Of a stretch of DNA of 35,000 bases, positions 1-8,932 are shown piece by piece. The notes beneath the pieces were generated by a model that saw only the letters and a program-made list of their open reading frames with translations, did not search any database and was not told the DNA's origin. The DNA is from Actinidia chinensis. Taxonomy: Eukaryota > Streptophyta > Magnoliopsida > Ericales > Actinidiaceae. The DNA is taken from NCBI GenBank assembly GCA_009663005.1, contig CM018903.1, forward strand, positions 18,098,126 to 18,133,125. The letters run 5' to 3'. Position 1 is the stretch's first letter. Each line of letters starts with the position of its first letter. A program made the translations under genes and the position numbers.

Positions 1-439
1 TGATCATATGATTGAAGGAAAACACGACGGGGGCAAATGTTATTTGTACGTGGTTGTCACGTTTGACTGTAAGGCCCATATCTAATTTTTTTTTTGCTAT
101 GTAAGTACATCTTTATTTACAGAACAAAAAAAAAAAATTGATATAATTATGATATGTTTAGATTATTTTAATTTATCATTTAACGTGACATAACTCAATT
201 ATTATTGGATATATGCAAGTGAATCAATTATTTGATTCATTATATTTGTGTTTGTAAATACGTTACATTAGATTGTAAATAAAAAATAGTCAAAGAAGTT
301 TAGCATTGTTCTACCATAATACCCGTCTTGTTAACGATAGTCTAATCAACGGTGCTTAATATTTAAATAATGTAAAAACATGTTACAACTCCAATACAAA
401 TCTTATATATTTGGAAGTATTTTCATATATTGGATACAT
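1..439. other. AT-rich non-coding DNA
   Basis: No ORF, RNA gene or recognisable repeat is visible here. The stretch is AT-rich with short A and T runs. It is the left flank of the TIR element that begins near 440. Confidence 0.6.
431..439. repeat. Candidate 9-bp target-site duplication, left copy
   Basis: tggatacat at 431-439 pairs with tggatatat at 2152-2160 (8 of 9 identical). The two flank the outer TIR element. Confidence 0.5.
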
Positions 440-1102
440 AGTTATCAGAACTTTACCGAATCGGTCGAGTCGGCCGGTTTGAACCGAGAACTGGACTGAA
501 TCGGTACGATCAATAATTTCCGAAAATGAATGTGAACGGATTTGAACCGGGTGAACCGGCAGATTTTGAAAAAACCAGTGAAACGCGGTATTAGTTGACC
601 GCCGAATTTTTTGAAAAAAGTTAAAAAAAAATAAAAATTATTACAGATTTAAAGCCATTATTTTTTAAAAACATGTCTCTTATGATTTTTTGATGAAAAA
701 AAAGTAAAAAATTTCAAAAAAAGTCAAAGAAGGAAAAAAAGGAGAAAAAATTATTAAATTAAATATATCGAGATACGTATTATCAAAAAAATTTATGTAA
801 AAAAAGATAAAATAATACATAAATTAAAGAATAAAAATAGGAGGTATAGTGAAGAAAAAATAAAAAAAAAAATAAAAGGTCATACAAATTATGCAAGTAT
901 TATCTTAATAAACACATTATGACAAGATTATTTTTTTTTTAAATTATAAAAATATCGATAAACAAAGTTTAAAAAATATTAATTGAAAAAAAAAAGTCCT
1001 CTGAATGTTTTATTAATAATATTTTTGTATTTTCTTTTATAGATATTTTATTATTGTAATTCTATGAATTATTGTATAAAAAAATTTAAAATATTTTAAC
1101 AT

Positions 1103-1981
1103 AGTTATCAGAACCGAACCGAACAGCCGGTTGGAAACTGGTTCAACTGGGAACCGGACCTCATTACGGTTTTGTTTCATTTTGTACGAAAAAATGTATT
1201 GTGAACGCTTTTAAAATGAGTGAAACGGCCGATTTGGAAAAAGCCAGTAACTCGGGCGATTTTTAATGAACCGAACGAGTTTTTACGGGAGTTTTTCGGC
1301 GGTGGTGTTTCCCGTCGACGGGGGAGATCTTGCGAGATCTGACGGAGAATCGGGTGGAGGAGAACTCGCGGGAGTGGGAACCAATGGTGGAGGAGTAGTT
1401 GAGAGTACGACAGTGACCCCGCTGAGATCCCGGGGGACCGGCGTTGAGTGGAACTACGTCGTCGTCGTCTCTTCTATTCCGTCGTGCGAGTCCAGCGACG
1501 GACTCTACACGTAGTAAGCTGGCCTCAGCTGCGGGCGACGAGGTCGCAGACTAGTCACATCCGGCTCAGAGTATGGTTTTGTTTTTTGGATTGCTGTGAA
1601 AGAGCGAGAAGAGAGAGTGGTGCTTTTGACTTTAAACTCTGTGAATGTGAAGTGAAGAGCGGATGGAGGCTTTGAATTTGGGTTTGCTTGTAAAAACCAA
1701 AGTGTGAAGTGAGAGATAGGAGAGGATTTGATTTTGGGTGCTTGTGAAAACACGGTGGCGGTGGCAGAGGAATCATGAGGAGTATTGATCGTTGATATGA
1801 AAGCACAAGTAAATTCTAAAATATTTTAAATAAAAATTTGGTAATATTAAAATATAAACTATAAAAATACTTTTTAAATATATTTTATTATTTATTAATT
1901 ATATGACCGGTTGAACCACAGTTGAATCATGACCGGTAACTACTGTCTTGACGGTTCAGCACCGGTTTGGTTCTGATAACT
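1103..1981 (+). mobile_element. TIR transposon of the same family, nested in the outer copy
   Basis: The left end is AGTTATCAGAACCGAACC and the right end is GGTTTGGTTCTGATAACT. The reverse complement of the right end matches the left end over about 13 bases. The left subterminal blocks of the two copies are alignable: 'gtgaacg' followed by 'ccagtgaaac' near 534-585 in the outer copy, and the equivalent near 1200-1255 here. They are therefore the same family in the same orientation. The right subterminal CCGGTTGAACC block also occurs twice (1907-1980 and 2057-2140). A target duplication is not clear; ttttaa occurs on both sides near 1094 and 1985. Confidence 0.6.
1290..1790. other. GC-rich core of the inner TIR element, possible captured sequence
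   Basis: This 500-bp block is clearly more GC-rich than everything around it and is bounded by AT-rich subterminal DNA on both sides. It has short open frames on both strands, for example 1266-1514 plus, which is rich in Gly and Ser. No conserved motif is recognisable. It could be a fragment of a host gene picked up by the element, as in Pack-type TIR elements, or simply the element's own body. I cannot tell which from the sequence alone. Confidence 0.4.
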
Positions 1982-2176
1982 TGCTTTTAAACCCATATTA
2001 TTAATTTTTTAATAATTATTTTTATGTTAAATATATTTATATTATTTATTATTTAAACCGGTTGAACCGGTTGGACCACGGTTGAAAAAATATTGAACCA
2101 TTGAATAGATACCTTACGGTTCAATAGCCGGTAGGTTCTGATAAACTTTGATGGATATATTTCTTCACATTTTTCC

Positions 2177-2177
<1 letters not shown>

Positions 2178-2209
<32 letters not shown>

Positions 2210-2242
2210 TTTTTTTTTTTTTCCCCCCCCCCCCCCCCCCCC
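2178..2242. repeat. C32-T13-C20 homopolymer tract
   Basis: A run of 32 C, then 13 T, then 20 C lies 18 bases beyond the outer TIR element. The complement is G-rich and could form G-quadruplex or triplex structures. Exact lengths of such runs are unreliable in assemblies. Short proline-rich and glycine-rich frames crossing it are artefacts of the repeat. Confidence 0.9.
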
Positions 2243-2295
2243 TTACAGTTTTTACACTTTAACCACATGCCCTATGTGTTGGTTAGCACTTAATC

Positions 2296-2410
2296 CTCAC
2301 AGGTACCTCAGTTGGTACAAGACTTTGATTTTGTTTTGAAAGGGCACCAATTCGAGTCTATTTAGACTATCAGAAAATTTGTCTTGATGTTAATTTTAAA
2401 ATCTATAATT
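2296..2410 (+). mobile_element. Possible tRNA-derived SINE head
   Basis: tacctcagttggta at 2304-2317 resembles a Pol III A box. aattcgagtc at 2349-2358 resembles a B box. The gap of about 31 bases between them is typical of tRNAs and tRNA-derived SINEs. The segment does not fold into an obvious intact tRNA. A clear tail or target duplication was not found, so the 3' limit is a guess. Confidence 0.4.
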
Positions 2411-2468
2411 TAATATTTTTCTAACCAAATGAGGTTGGACCAGGATGTTGAATTATAGGTATTGTGTG

Positions 2469-2484
2469 TATCTATCTATCTATA
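2469..2484. repeat. (TATC)n microsatellite
   Basis: Three to four TATC units run into TATATA. Confidence 0.8.
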
Positions 2485-2530
2485 TAAATAAATTGTGGTG
2501 GTTATCACTTTCTTAAATTTTGATAGAGAG

Positions 2531-2779
2531 CTAATACAAAGGAATTTCACCCACCGAGGGATAGCTGTACTCACCGGCGGGTGGCGCTGAGTTGAGTGGT
2601 CTCTCTGCAGAGACACCAAAAAAGGAGCTATACAACTGTAAGGACTGGGACCCACCTGGGATTTGTGGGTTTGGGTTCGTCGACTTAAGTTTGCTCTCGT
2701 TCAGTGCCTCCTGGCTGGTAGCTCCCCTTGGCTTCGCTAAACTCTTGCTCCCTTTTATAATTAATTTTCTCGCTTCCAT
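2531..2779 (-). CDS. Hypothetical small protein, 82 aa
   Basis: An uninterrupted minus-strand frame runs from ATG at 2779 to TAG at 2531. It is the only ORF in the window with gene-like composition that is not assigned to a repeat. The sequence around it is about half GC while the flanks are AT-rich. The N-terminus is basic (MEARKLIIKGSK), and the rest is rich in Ser, Pro and Gly and ends in VGEIPLY. It has no signal peptide, membrane segment or catalytic motif. I do not recognise the family. No intron signal is seen, so it could be a small single-exon gene, the last exon of a gene, a retrocopy, or chance. The plus strand of the same block is also open (2592-2792), which lowers confidence. 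Confidence 0.3.
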   Translation of the reverse strand: MEARKLIIKGSKSLAKPRGATSQEALNESKLKSTNPNPQIPGGSQSLQLYSSFFGVSAERPLNSAPPAGEYSYPSVGEIPLY

Positions 2780-2795
2780 CGTTTTATTTTAGTTG

Positions 2796-3755
2796 AATTT
2801 ATGCCGTGAGAGTTATTATTTCAAAGATAGAGAAAACAATAAAAATAAAAAATTTTAATTTTTTATCCATAAATAGAAAGTAAAAGTTCCGCTACGTAGT
2901 CTAGCTCAAAAAAAGAAGTGATAAGGTGCAATTATAAGTTGTGGTAATTGGTAAATACTTCACTATTTTTTTTTTACGATGTAAAGTTATGAAAAATACC
3001 GTTTTATATAGTTTGTAAACAAAACTAACGCAAGAAATATAAGTGCAAGGGTAAAGTCAAGAAAGAATATACGTGGATAAAAAGGGAGTTAGGCTTTTTA
3101 TTTCATAAAGGCAAAAAGGAATATATGTGTTTAAAAAGTTGTGTGAAAATAATCACAACTTCTTTTCATTTTTCCATCCTTTTCTATGGCTTCAGACATT
3201 CATTTCTTTTTCAGTTAAAATGGAGCCTTTCATATTCACAACACTTGCTAACTGAGCATAGTTCCCCCCTCCCTCTCACCATTTTTTTGTCTTGGTCTGT
3301 TTTCTATTTTTTCAATTCAATTATTTAAATATAAAACAAAGTACAGCTGTTTTTCTTAAAGTATCCGTACGGTGTTACTTTGATTCTCTAAATTTTAAAT
3401 TTGTCAATTTTATCCTTAAAATCTTTATTTTGAGTCAAATTAGTCCAGTTTTCTCAAATGACTATCAAAATCATAGACGAAAAATTCATATATAGGATCC
3501 ATCTACGGTGCCTAAAGTACTCCTCATTGTCTCTTTAATGTCCGAAGTTTGAATTTCTATCAACTTTGTCCCCAAGTGTTGTAAGGATATGTTTAAATGC
3601 TTACAATCTTAAAATATATGAAAATATAATTCTCGATCTCAAATGATTTCATTGTTTGGACTATATTATGATAAAAATAATTGAATGAGAATATAATCCT
3701 GTATCTCATATATTTATTGGTAGGTGTTGCATTCTTTCTGATAAAATGACACAAG
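2796..3755. other. AT-rich intergenic DNA without recognisable genes
   Basis: Short open frames at 3125-3495 are AT-driven and have no recognisable motif. The stretch 3360-3560 has the look of plant dispersed repeats (motifs like 'gtcaaattagtcc' and 'aactttgtcccc'), but no ends could be defined. Confidence 0.5.
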
Positions 3756-4178
3756 CATGTTTGGTAAAGCTTAAAATAATAACTTTTAGCTAGTATTGAA
3801 ATTTTTGTAGATTTTTTTTTTTTTTTTTTTGTAAAAGCTACAAAGTGTTTGGTAAATATGTGAGATTAGAATTTTACCAGCTATGAAGTGTTTGGTGCAA
3901 ACTGTAAAACCACTTTTTGCAATGAAAAATTACCAAATTACCTTAGTTGCGAAAAGTGTTTATACCAAGTTTAATTTGGGTAAATAACCTCAAAGGGCAA
4001 GGGTATTATCATATTTTATGTTGGAATTTTCAATAGCAGAAATTGAGAAGCATTGCCCTGGTTGCTTCTAGAAATCAGATTCTCCACCCCCTCCCAAGTG
4101 CTTTTGTAAAGTTCTGCCAAAACACCTAAAATCTATTTTTTTTAACTACAAGTCTGGAAAAAACCTATGCCAAACATG
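3756..4178. mobile_element. MITE-like element with short inverted ends
   Basis: The left end catgtttggta (from 3756) and the right end tgccaaacatg (to 4178) are inverted copies. Internal repeats of 'gtgtttggta' occur near 3845 and 3888, and a run of about 20 T lies near 3815. There is no coding potential. The short length and terminal motif suit a small hAT-type MITE. No exact target duplication was found, so the ends are approximate. Confidence 0.45.
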
Positions 4179-4278
4179 AACTGTGTTAAATTAATATGGA
4201 AAACACTGGACAAAATGTTGTGTGGCGCCCTCTATCCCCCTTCCCCTCTCTCTCTTTCTAACTTACACGTCATAGTTA

Positions 4279-4356
4279 ACAGCTTCTTTACGATTTTACA
4301 GTTCGTTTAAGACAGCTTCTTTACGATTTTACAGTTCGTTTTAGACAGCTTCTTTC
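4279..4356. repeat. 33-bp tandem repeat, 2.4 copies
   Basis: The unit begins acagcttctttacgattt. Copies start at 4279, 4312 and 4345; the first two are nearly identical and the third is partial. Confidence 0.9.
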
Positions 4357-4675
4357 TAACTTACAAAATGGGTAGATTTTAGACACACAACTCATCAAAT
4401 TGACATGCCTTGACTAACATATAGACCTAGATAAGGCATTAACTTACAGTATTTGTGAAGAAATGCAAATCAATTTCACTCTCTCTCAGTTTTGTTTTCT
4501 TGATCTTGTTTCTATGTCTACGTTCAATTATTAATTCGAAGAAGTTATCCGTTAATTGTTATCCATTAACTATTGAGACAAAATCATAAAGGGATATGGC
4601 ACTACTTTCCAAAGTTAATATCATTTGCATCCTAAGTCAATATTATTAATTTATTATTTGTTAAATGTTAATATT
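4357..4675. other. AT-rich flank of the Tat element
   Basis: No gene or repeat was recognised. Together with 16795-17150 it forms the ancestral target region that the Tat element split. Confidence 0.5.
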
Positions 4676-4680
4676 AGAGA
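4676..4680. repeat. Target-site duplication of the Tat element (left)
   Basis: AGAGA here is repeated exactly at 16790-16794 on the other side of the element. Five bases is the usual length for Ty3/gypsy insertions. Confidence 0.85.
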
Positions 4681-5336
4681 TGTTCTGGTAGAAATCTGGG
4701 GGCGAGCAACTAATAGTCAGAATTTCTCATCAAGCTCGAAATTGGACCTCGGCAATGATCGAGGCAACCTGCGTAAGGGAACAAATGTAACCGGCCGGGT
4801 TGAGGCCACTCAAAACTCCTCCGGTGTGAAGATCAGACCAAGGCGATTATAAGCTAGACTAAACAAAGTATCAGAGCTCTCAGAATGGAATTGCAAGGGT
4901 CTAGTTGTGTTATTGCATGAGCGTACTTTTTTTTGGTAGAGGGAGCGGCCTTTTTATAGTTGGAAAATGAAGAGCCGTGTGAGGAAATTACGACAAGATC
5001 TTCAGATAGATAAGTATGGAAGGAGATCCCGCGGATATCGGAGATAAAATAAGCAGATGCAATTTGGAGAACGACCCACGATTGTAGGCTACGTGGTGGA
5101 GAAGAGATCCCATGAAGCTAGATTCCCCGTGGAGATGGGGTTTTTGGACAAGTGAAGTGACCGACCTCGCCCTGGCGAGCAAGTGATAAGCTCATAGAGA
5201 TTGGCGACGTGAGCACACAGGGAGGTGGTCCGATCCTTATGGTGAATGGCGATCACAATGAATATTGGCGACGTGATCCCTTTAGGTGATTCGTCTATTT
5301 CAGATTATCATTAGGTGGAGATTTTACCCCATATCA
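4681..5336 (-). repeat. 3' LTR of the Tat element
   Basis: 656 bp, alignable over its whole length with 16124-16789. In element sense it begins TGATATGGGGTAAAA and ends ACCAGAACA, so TG...CA is intact here. Conserved blocks shared with the other LTR include 'attggacctcggcaatgat', 'gatcagacca' and 'gtaggctacgtggtggaga'. Confidence 0.9.
4951..4958 (-). promoter_or_regulatory. TATA box of the Tat LTR (minus strand)
   Basis: On the minus strand this reads TATAAAAAGGCCGC, a good TATA box inside the LTR. The equivalent place in the 5' LTR (about 16401-16410) has decayed to TATACAAGG. The copy that would have driven gag-pol is therefore the weaker one. Confidence 0.55.
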
Positions 5337-5350
5337 GTAGCCCCCTACTC
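5337..5350 (-). promoter_or_regulatory. Polypurine tract of the Tat element
   Basis: On the minus strand GAGTAGGGGGCTAC lies directly before the 3' LTR start (TGATATGGGG). Its position and purine content fit the primer for plus-strand synthesis. Confidence 0.75.
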
Positions 5351-5399
5351 GCAATGCCTAGGTTACATACTTGGTATCTATGAGTATCAAATCAAGTCA

Positions 5400-5600
5400 T
5401 TCAGTTTTGATGATGTAAGCACGTAATGATGGTGCGCCCAAGTTGCGTGACACATGGGTGGGCGCATTAATGGCAGAATGATCTTTTCGTGGGAACAATG
5501 GTTTTAACCTTGGAATTCGAAACACTGAGTGATTCTGGCCATTGGAGCAGATAGATCTAAGCCCTTGGTGCTTCTTATAAATAGGGGGTCCCCCCCATAC
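5400..5600 (+). promoter_or_regulatory. Promoter region of the plus-strand gene in the Tat element
   Basis: A TATA box TATAAATA at 5576-5583 is followed by a GGGGGTCCCCC inverted repeat at 5584-5594. Upstream, TGATGTAAGCACGT (5410-5423) resembles the TGACGTAAG type bZIP site of plant promoters, and GCGTGACACATGG near 5445-5457 is similar. Transcription would start near 5610 and run away from the 3' LTR. That this is a working promoter is inference from motif and position. Confidence 0.5.
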
Positions 5601-5806
5601 ATTCGCATTTTTCCTACTTTCACTGTAGAACAACTGTTCCTACTCCGACTCATGTTCGCCCTTTCGCCTTTAACTCAGTAAGTACTAGCAACTCACTCCA
5701 TTTTCTACTTTTGTTTCTATAGTGCATGTCCAGTAGAACCGACGTAGGAGACTTAGATAATTCTCTACCATCTTAAGTGTCTAAACATCATGGAGAAAAA
5801 TCATAC

Positions 5807-7517
5807 ATGGACGAGGTTAACCAACTCTCTTCTAAGGAAACTCCTCCTCGGGACGAAACTTTTGACCAAGGGGAAAGTGGCGAGATAGAAAATCGCACTC
5901 CCCTATAAAAGGAATTTAATATTATGACATAAGGCAATCTGGATCGCCTGAAAGAATCATATCTTTTCCCACTTGGGATACAGGCCAGCTTCCCTGAAGA
6001 AGGCGAGATTATTTTGTTTGCTCTCCCGGGTGAGGTATCTTTCTATGAAGCTGCCTTCCATGTCGGCCTAAGCTTCAATACACCCTACCATTAGGAGAAT
6101 CTTAAGTTTCAACAATATCGGAACTTAATAACTTTCCCCCAAACATGACGAAGTGTCGTCTATGTATTGGCGATGGCGAGCTACAAGGTTGCCTTATTCC
6201 CTCAACCAAGTTTAGCGTGCCTCTTTAGTTTTATCAAAAACACAAGCCAAAACTCGGGGTGGCTCACTTCAAGGCAAGGTCAGGCAGGAACCGTGGTCAA
6301 AGGATCCCTCAGCAGCGTCAAGGGGTTAGAAGATGAGGTTTTCTTCATCTTGGTAGATGATTGAGAATTTTCTTTGAGCCTTATCTCCAAGAGGAAGAAG
6401 TTCATATGGTCACCGAAATCATGGGGCACACCGATCAGTCTTCATTTTGTACTTTGTTATTTCCATTATCCAAGTATAGTATCGCGCCTTAACAAATCAA
6501 GTGCCTTCTCATTTTGAAGGGAACCACTTGCAACAAGTTGCCCGCGTCTGACTGACCTGGGAAGGATCGGAGATTTAAAAGGGTTTTCAAGAAACTAGAT
6601 CGGGAGGATTCTAAAGGTCTTCGCAGAGTCTAAATTCTCAGACGTTTTGAAGGGTTGTTTAGCCTTTAATTGCGAGGGGATGGCGGTCCAGTGGCAGAGA
6701 CAATGTCGAGGGATAGTCCCAGCAGATGGCCGTAGTGTTGTTGTAGGTGAAGAGGCGTGAGTCTCATCACTCCCAAGATGAAACACCCCTAAGGTGAACA
6801 CTCACGAGATGACTCGTGGAGCTTGGGGACTATTAGAAAAAAGGGTGAGCAAAATTTTAGCTACCCTCTGGTATGACATTGTTAAGAATTTTAGGGGAAA
6901 GTTCATGAGATCCGCGCTTGGATTTAGGATCGTTACTTCGAGCTCAAGCTCGGGCTCTAAGTCCGGATGCCTGGTTAGACTAGGGTTGCCCCTTGAGTTT
7001 AGATCGGATGTACTGTCTTCTTCCCTTTCTAAGTATTTTACTCTTCATTACTGAACTCTGTCTCTGTTGGCAACTATGTCGAACGAATCGCCTTAAAAAA
7101 GCTCGCCCAAAAAGGCGTGGACAGAATCCAAGGCATAAGCTCGTCGGCGAAAGTCAACTGGGTTGTGAAGGGGGTTGTTATTCGGGAGAAACGTCAAAGG
7201 GACAGGGTGTCAGACATCTTACCCAGCAAGGTGGGGTCAAAGGGAAAGGAAGACCTGCCCCTGCCTGCAGCAATAAAGGCAAAATCATTGGCGACATCCA
7301 GTGTAGCGGTGATTAAGGGAGCCAAACCAGCAGTGGCTCCTGATGAAGGTACTTTGACCAACCTCGACACGGTCTCAAGACCAGGGTCTCCATTCTAAGA
7401 AGTCTATCCGTGGCTGAGAAGATCCTGAGGGGAGTGATTCCACCTACCGACAAGGAGAAGGTGGACAAACTAACCCTGTATCAGACAGTCACAACGTTCT
7501 TCCATGTTATTGGCCAG
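5807..7517 (+). pseudogene. Antisense accessory ORF of the Tat element, 5' part ('putative gypsy type transposon' family)
   Basis: ATG at 5807 opens a frame with an acidic N-terminus (MDEVNQLSSKETPPRDE). After stops near 5905 and 5920 come FPLGIQASFPEEGEI and FALPGEVSFYEAAFHVGL (about 5960-6075), the part most like the plant family annotated as putative gypsy type transposon. The match continues after a frameshift at 6167-6364 with SQNSGWL and KGLEDEVFFILVDDWEFSL, where the family usually has 'GW..KFFF...DWEF'. A Ser-rich stretch follows at 6930-6960, and 7117-7398 is a basic linker. A second shift leads to SLSVAEKILRGVIPP at 7401-7445, and the exon ends at VIGQ (7517). Function is unknown. 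At least four breaks make it a pseudogene. It is read opposite to gag-pol. Confidence 0.7.
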
Positions 7518-7600
7518 GTATTAATTTGGTTTTGATCTCAGCTCTATTTTCTGTACTCTCCTCAATTTTAAGGCAATCTTAAAGATTTTGTTTGTAGCAG
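7518..7600 (+). other. Probable spliceosomal intron in the antisense ORF
   Basis: The donor CAG|GTATTAAT is at 7518. The body is T-rich, and the acceptor TTTGTAGCAG ends at 7597 or 7600 (a NAGNAG tandem acceptor). Removing it joins VIGQ in phase 0 to AIVLGSSL in the frame of the downstream ORF. Using the upstream AG would add one Gln without shifting the frame. The 80-83 bp length is normal for plants. Confidence 0.65.
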
Positions 7601-8149
7601 GCTATTGTGCTTGGGTCTTCCTTAGTTGTACGAAGCAGGGAGATGGGACATGAAGTGACACTCCATCAAGGTCGGGCCACCTCGCTTGAAGGCGAGATGT
7701 CTTGAGCTTAAAAAATGGCCAGCGAGCTGGAAGGACAATTGGATGAGGTCCAAGTCCGAGAGCAGCAAGCTGTGGAGGGGCTAAAGAAGGTCACTGAAGA
7801 CCGGGATGCCATGGTGGCGAGGTTGGAGGAGCTGGTGGCCCTTTCCAAAAAGACAGTTGTTGAGGAGTATAAATCCTTAGAAGACTTTCAGGAGGCAGTT
7901 GAGGTTGCTGCCTCTAAATACTTTGGCGAGGGATTGGACTTCTGTAAGAGACAAATCGCACATCACCATCCCGACCTTGGCTTTGACGACCTTGAAGGCA
8001 TGGGCATCGATCATGTCCTAATCAAGGAGGAAGGGGAGACCGAGAAGGAGAAAGAGAGGGAAAAGGGCAAGGACAAAGGCGACACCACCCCTTATCTCCC
8101 TAAACATTTTTTTGTACTTACGACATGTAATCTTACTTTTAATGAATAA
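7601..8149 (+). pseudogene. Antisense accessory ORF of the Tat element, coiled-coil 3' part
   Basis: After the intron the frame reads AIVLGSSLVVRSREM, then two stops near 7700, then an open stretch from ATG 7715 to TAA 8147-8149 (144 codons). Its first ~60 residues (ELEGQLDEVQVREQQAVEGL and on) show the charged heptad pattern of a coiled coil. Next comes EEYKSLEDFQEAVEVAASKYF, then a short block with FCKRQIAHHHPDL, then a long EK-rich charged tail. The coiled coil suggests self-association. No enzymatic motif is visible. In this family the coiled-coil half normally follows the domain found upstream, so 5807-8149 is one gene. This half is the best preserved coding stretch in the element. Confidence 0.7.
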
Positions 8150-8150
8150 A
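8145..8150 (+). terminator. Poly(A) signal of the antisense ORF
   Basis: AATAAA overlaps the stop codon of the coiled-coil ORF (8147-8149). It is followed by a T-rich stretch and fits a 3' end for the plus-strand transcript. Confidence 0.5.
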
Positions 8151-8932
8151 AAGTACCTCCTGTTTCACATCTATTGTTTGCCTTTACTTTATAGCACATC
8201 TTCTGCTTATATTGGCGATATCATAAAATGGCAAATAAAAAGATGACTTAGGCGAATTTCACTTGAATTAGTGATCATAATAAACGAGTCTCCTTAATAA
8301 TGCAAACATGAGTTTGAATCGTGGTGATCATAATCTTAAAAAAAACTGGCGATTTGAAATTGGCGAATATCTCTTCATCCTTTAGTGAATAAAAATGCTT
8401 TGGCAAGTTTAATGCCTTTTGGGAAAAACAGAAGGCATTAAACAGATTACTTTGGGGATATCAACTTGGGCGACAAAATTAACTTGGCGAGCTTGATTAT
8501 TAGGTGATTTTAGGTGGGTTCAAGTTGCCTTAACTCAGGCAAATGTTAAACCTCACCGCAACGAAATGAATAATCAAGCGATGTGCTTTTTAGAGATCAA
8601 GCTGCCTTATCATTTTTCAATTTCTAATGAATGGCAATCTTGGACAGGTGGCGATAACTAAATTGGAGAATTCAAATTTCAGAATTGGCTACGTAAAACT
8701 TGCACATATTGGCAGTTAAGTGAATCAGATTGGAGACATTTTATTATTTCATCACATAGAGATCGACGATCATAACAAGAGGTTTGGCGAATAAAATCGT
8801 ACACATGGAGGTTTTGGCAAAATCAAAACTATGGTGATCTCTAGAAGACTATATCCACATGGAGTTTGGCGATCATAAGACGGGCGATTTCACACGATAT
8901 AGGCGATCTTTTTCTCATGGTGTCCAACAAGA
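8151..8932. other. Non-coding spacer of the Tat element with repeated GGCGA motifs
   Basis: This AT-rich gap lies between the convergent 3' ends of the antisense gene and integrase. It has no ORF. The pentamer GGCGA appears about eleven times in this 780 bp (for example near 8215, 8251, 8347, 8361, 8485, 8652, 8784, 8867, 8882 and 8901), often as TTGGCGA. Confidence 0.7.

Larger units (their letters stand above)
440..2151 (+). mobile_element. Non-autonomous TIR DNA transposon (outer copy)
   Basis: The left end reads AGTTATCAGAAC and the right end contains GGTTCTGATAAACT, so the termini are inverted repeats of about 12 bp. Both subterminal regions are rich in ACCGG/CCGGTT motifs. A 9-bp near-duplication flanks the element: tggatacat at 431-439 and tggatatat at 2152-2160. 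About four extra bases lie between the right TIR and its target repeat. No transposase ORF is visible, so the element would need help from elsewhere. A 9-bp duplication suggests a Mutator-like origin, but that is inference. A second copy of the same family sits inside it at 1103-1981. Confidence 0.65.

Noticed and set aside
2148..2339. Proline-rich ORF (plus) and glycine-rich ORF (minus) across the C/T/C tract
   Set aside because: Pure translation of homopolymer runs; no start context or conserved sequence.
3125..3495. Two short plus-strand ORFs rich in Phe and Leu
   Set aside because: AT-driven, overlapping, no recognisable domain.
4988..5182. Minus-strand ORF in the Tat 3' LTR, with a similar frame at 16385-16708
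   Set aside because: Lies within the LTR; the two copies do not share an intact frame, so not a gene.
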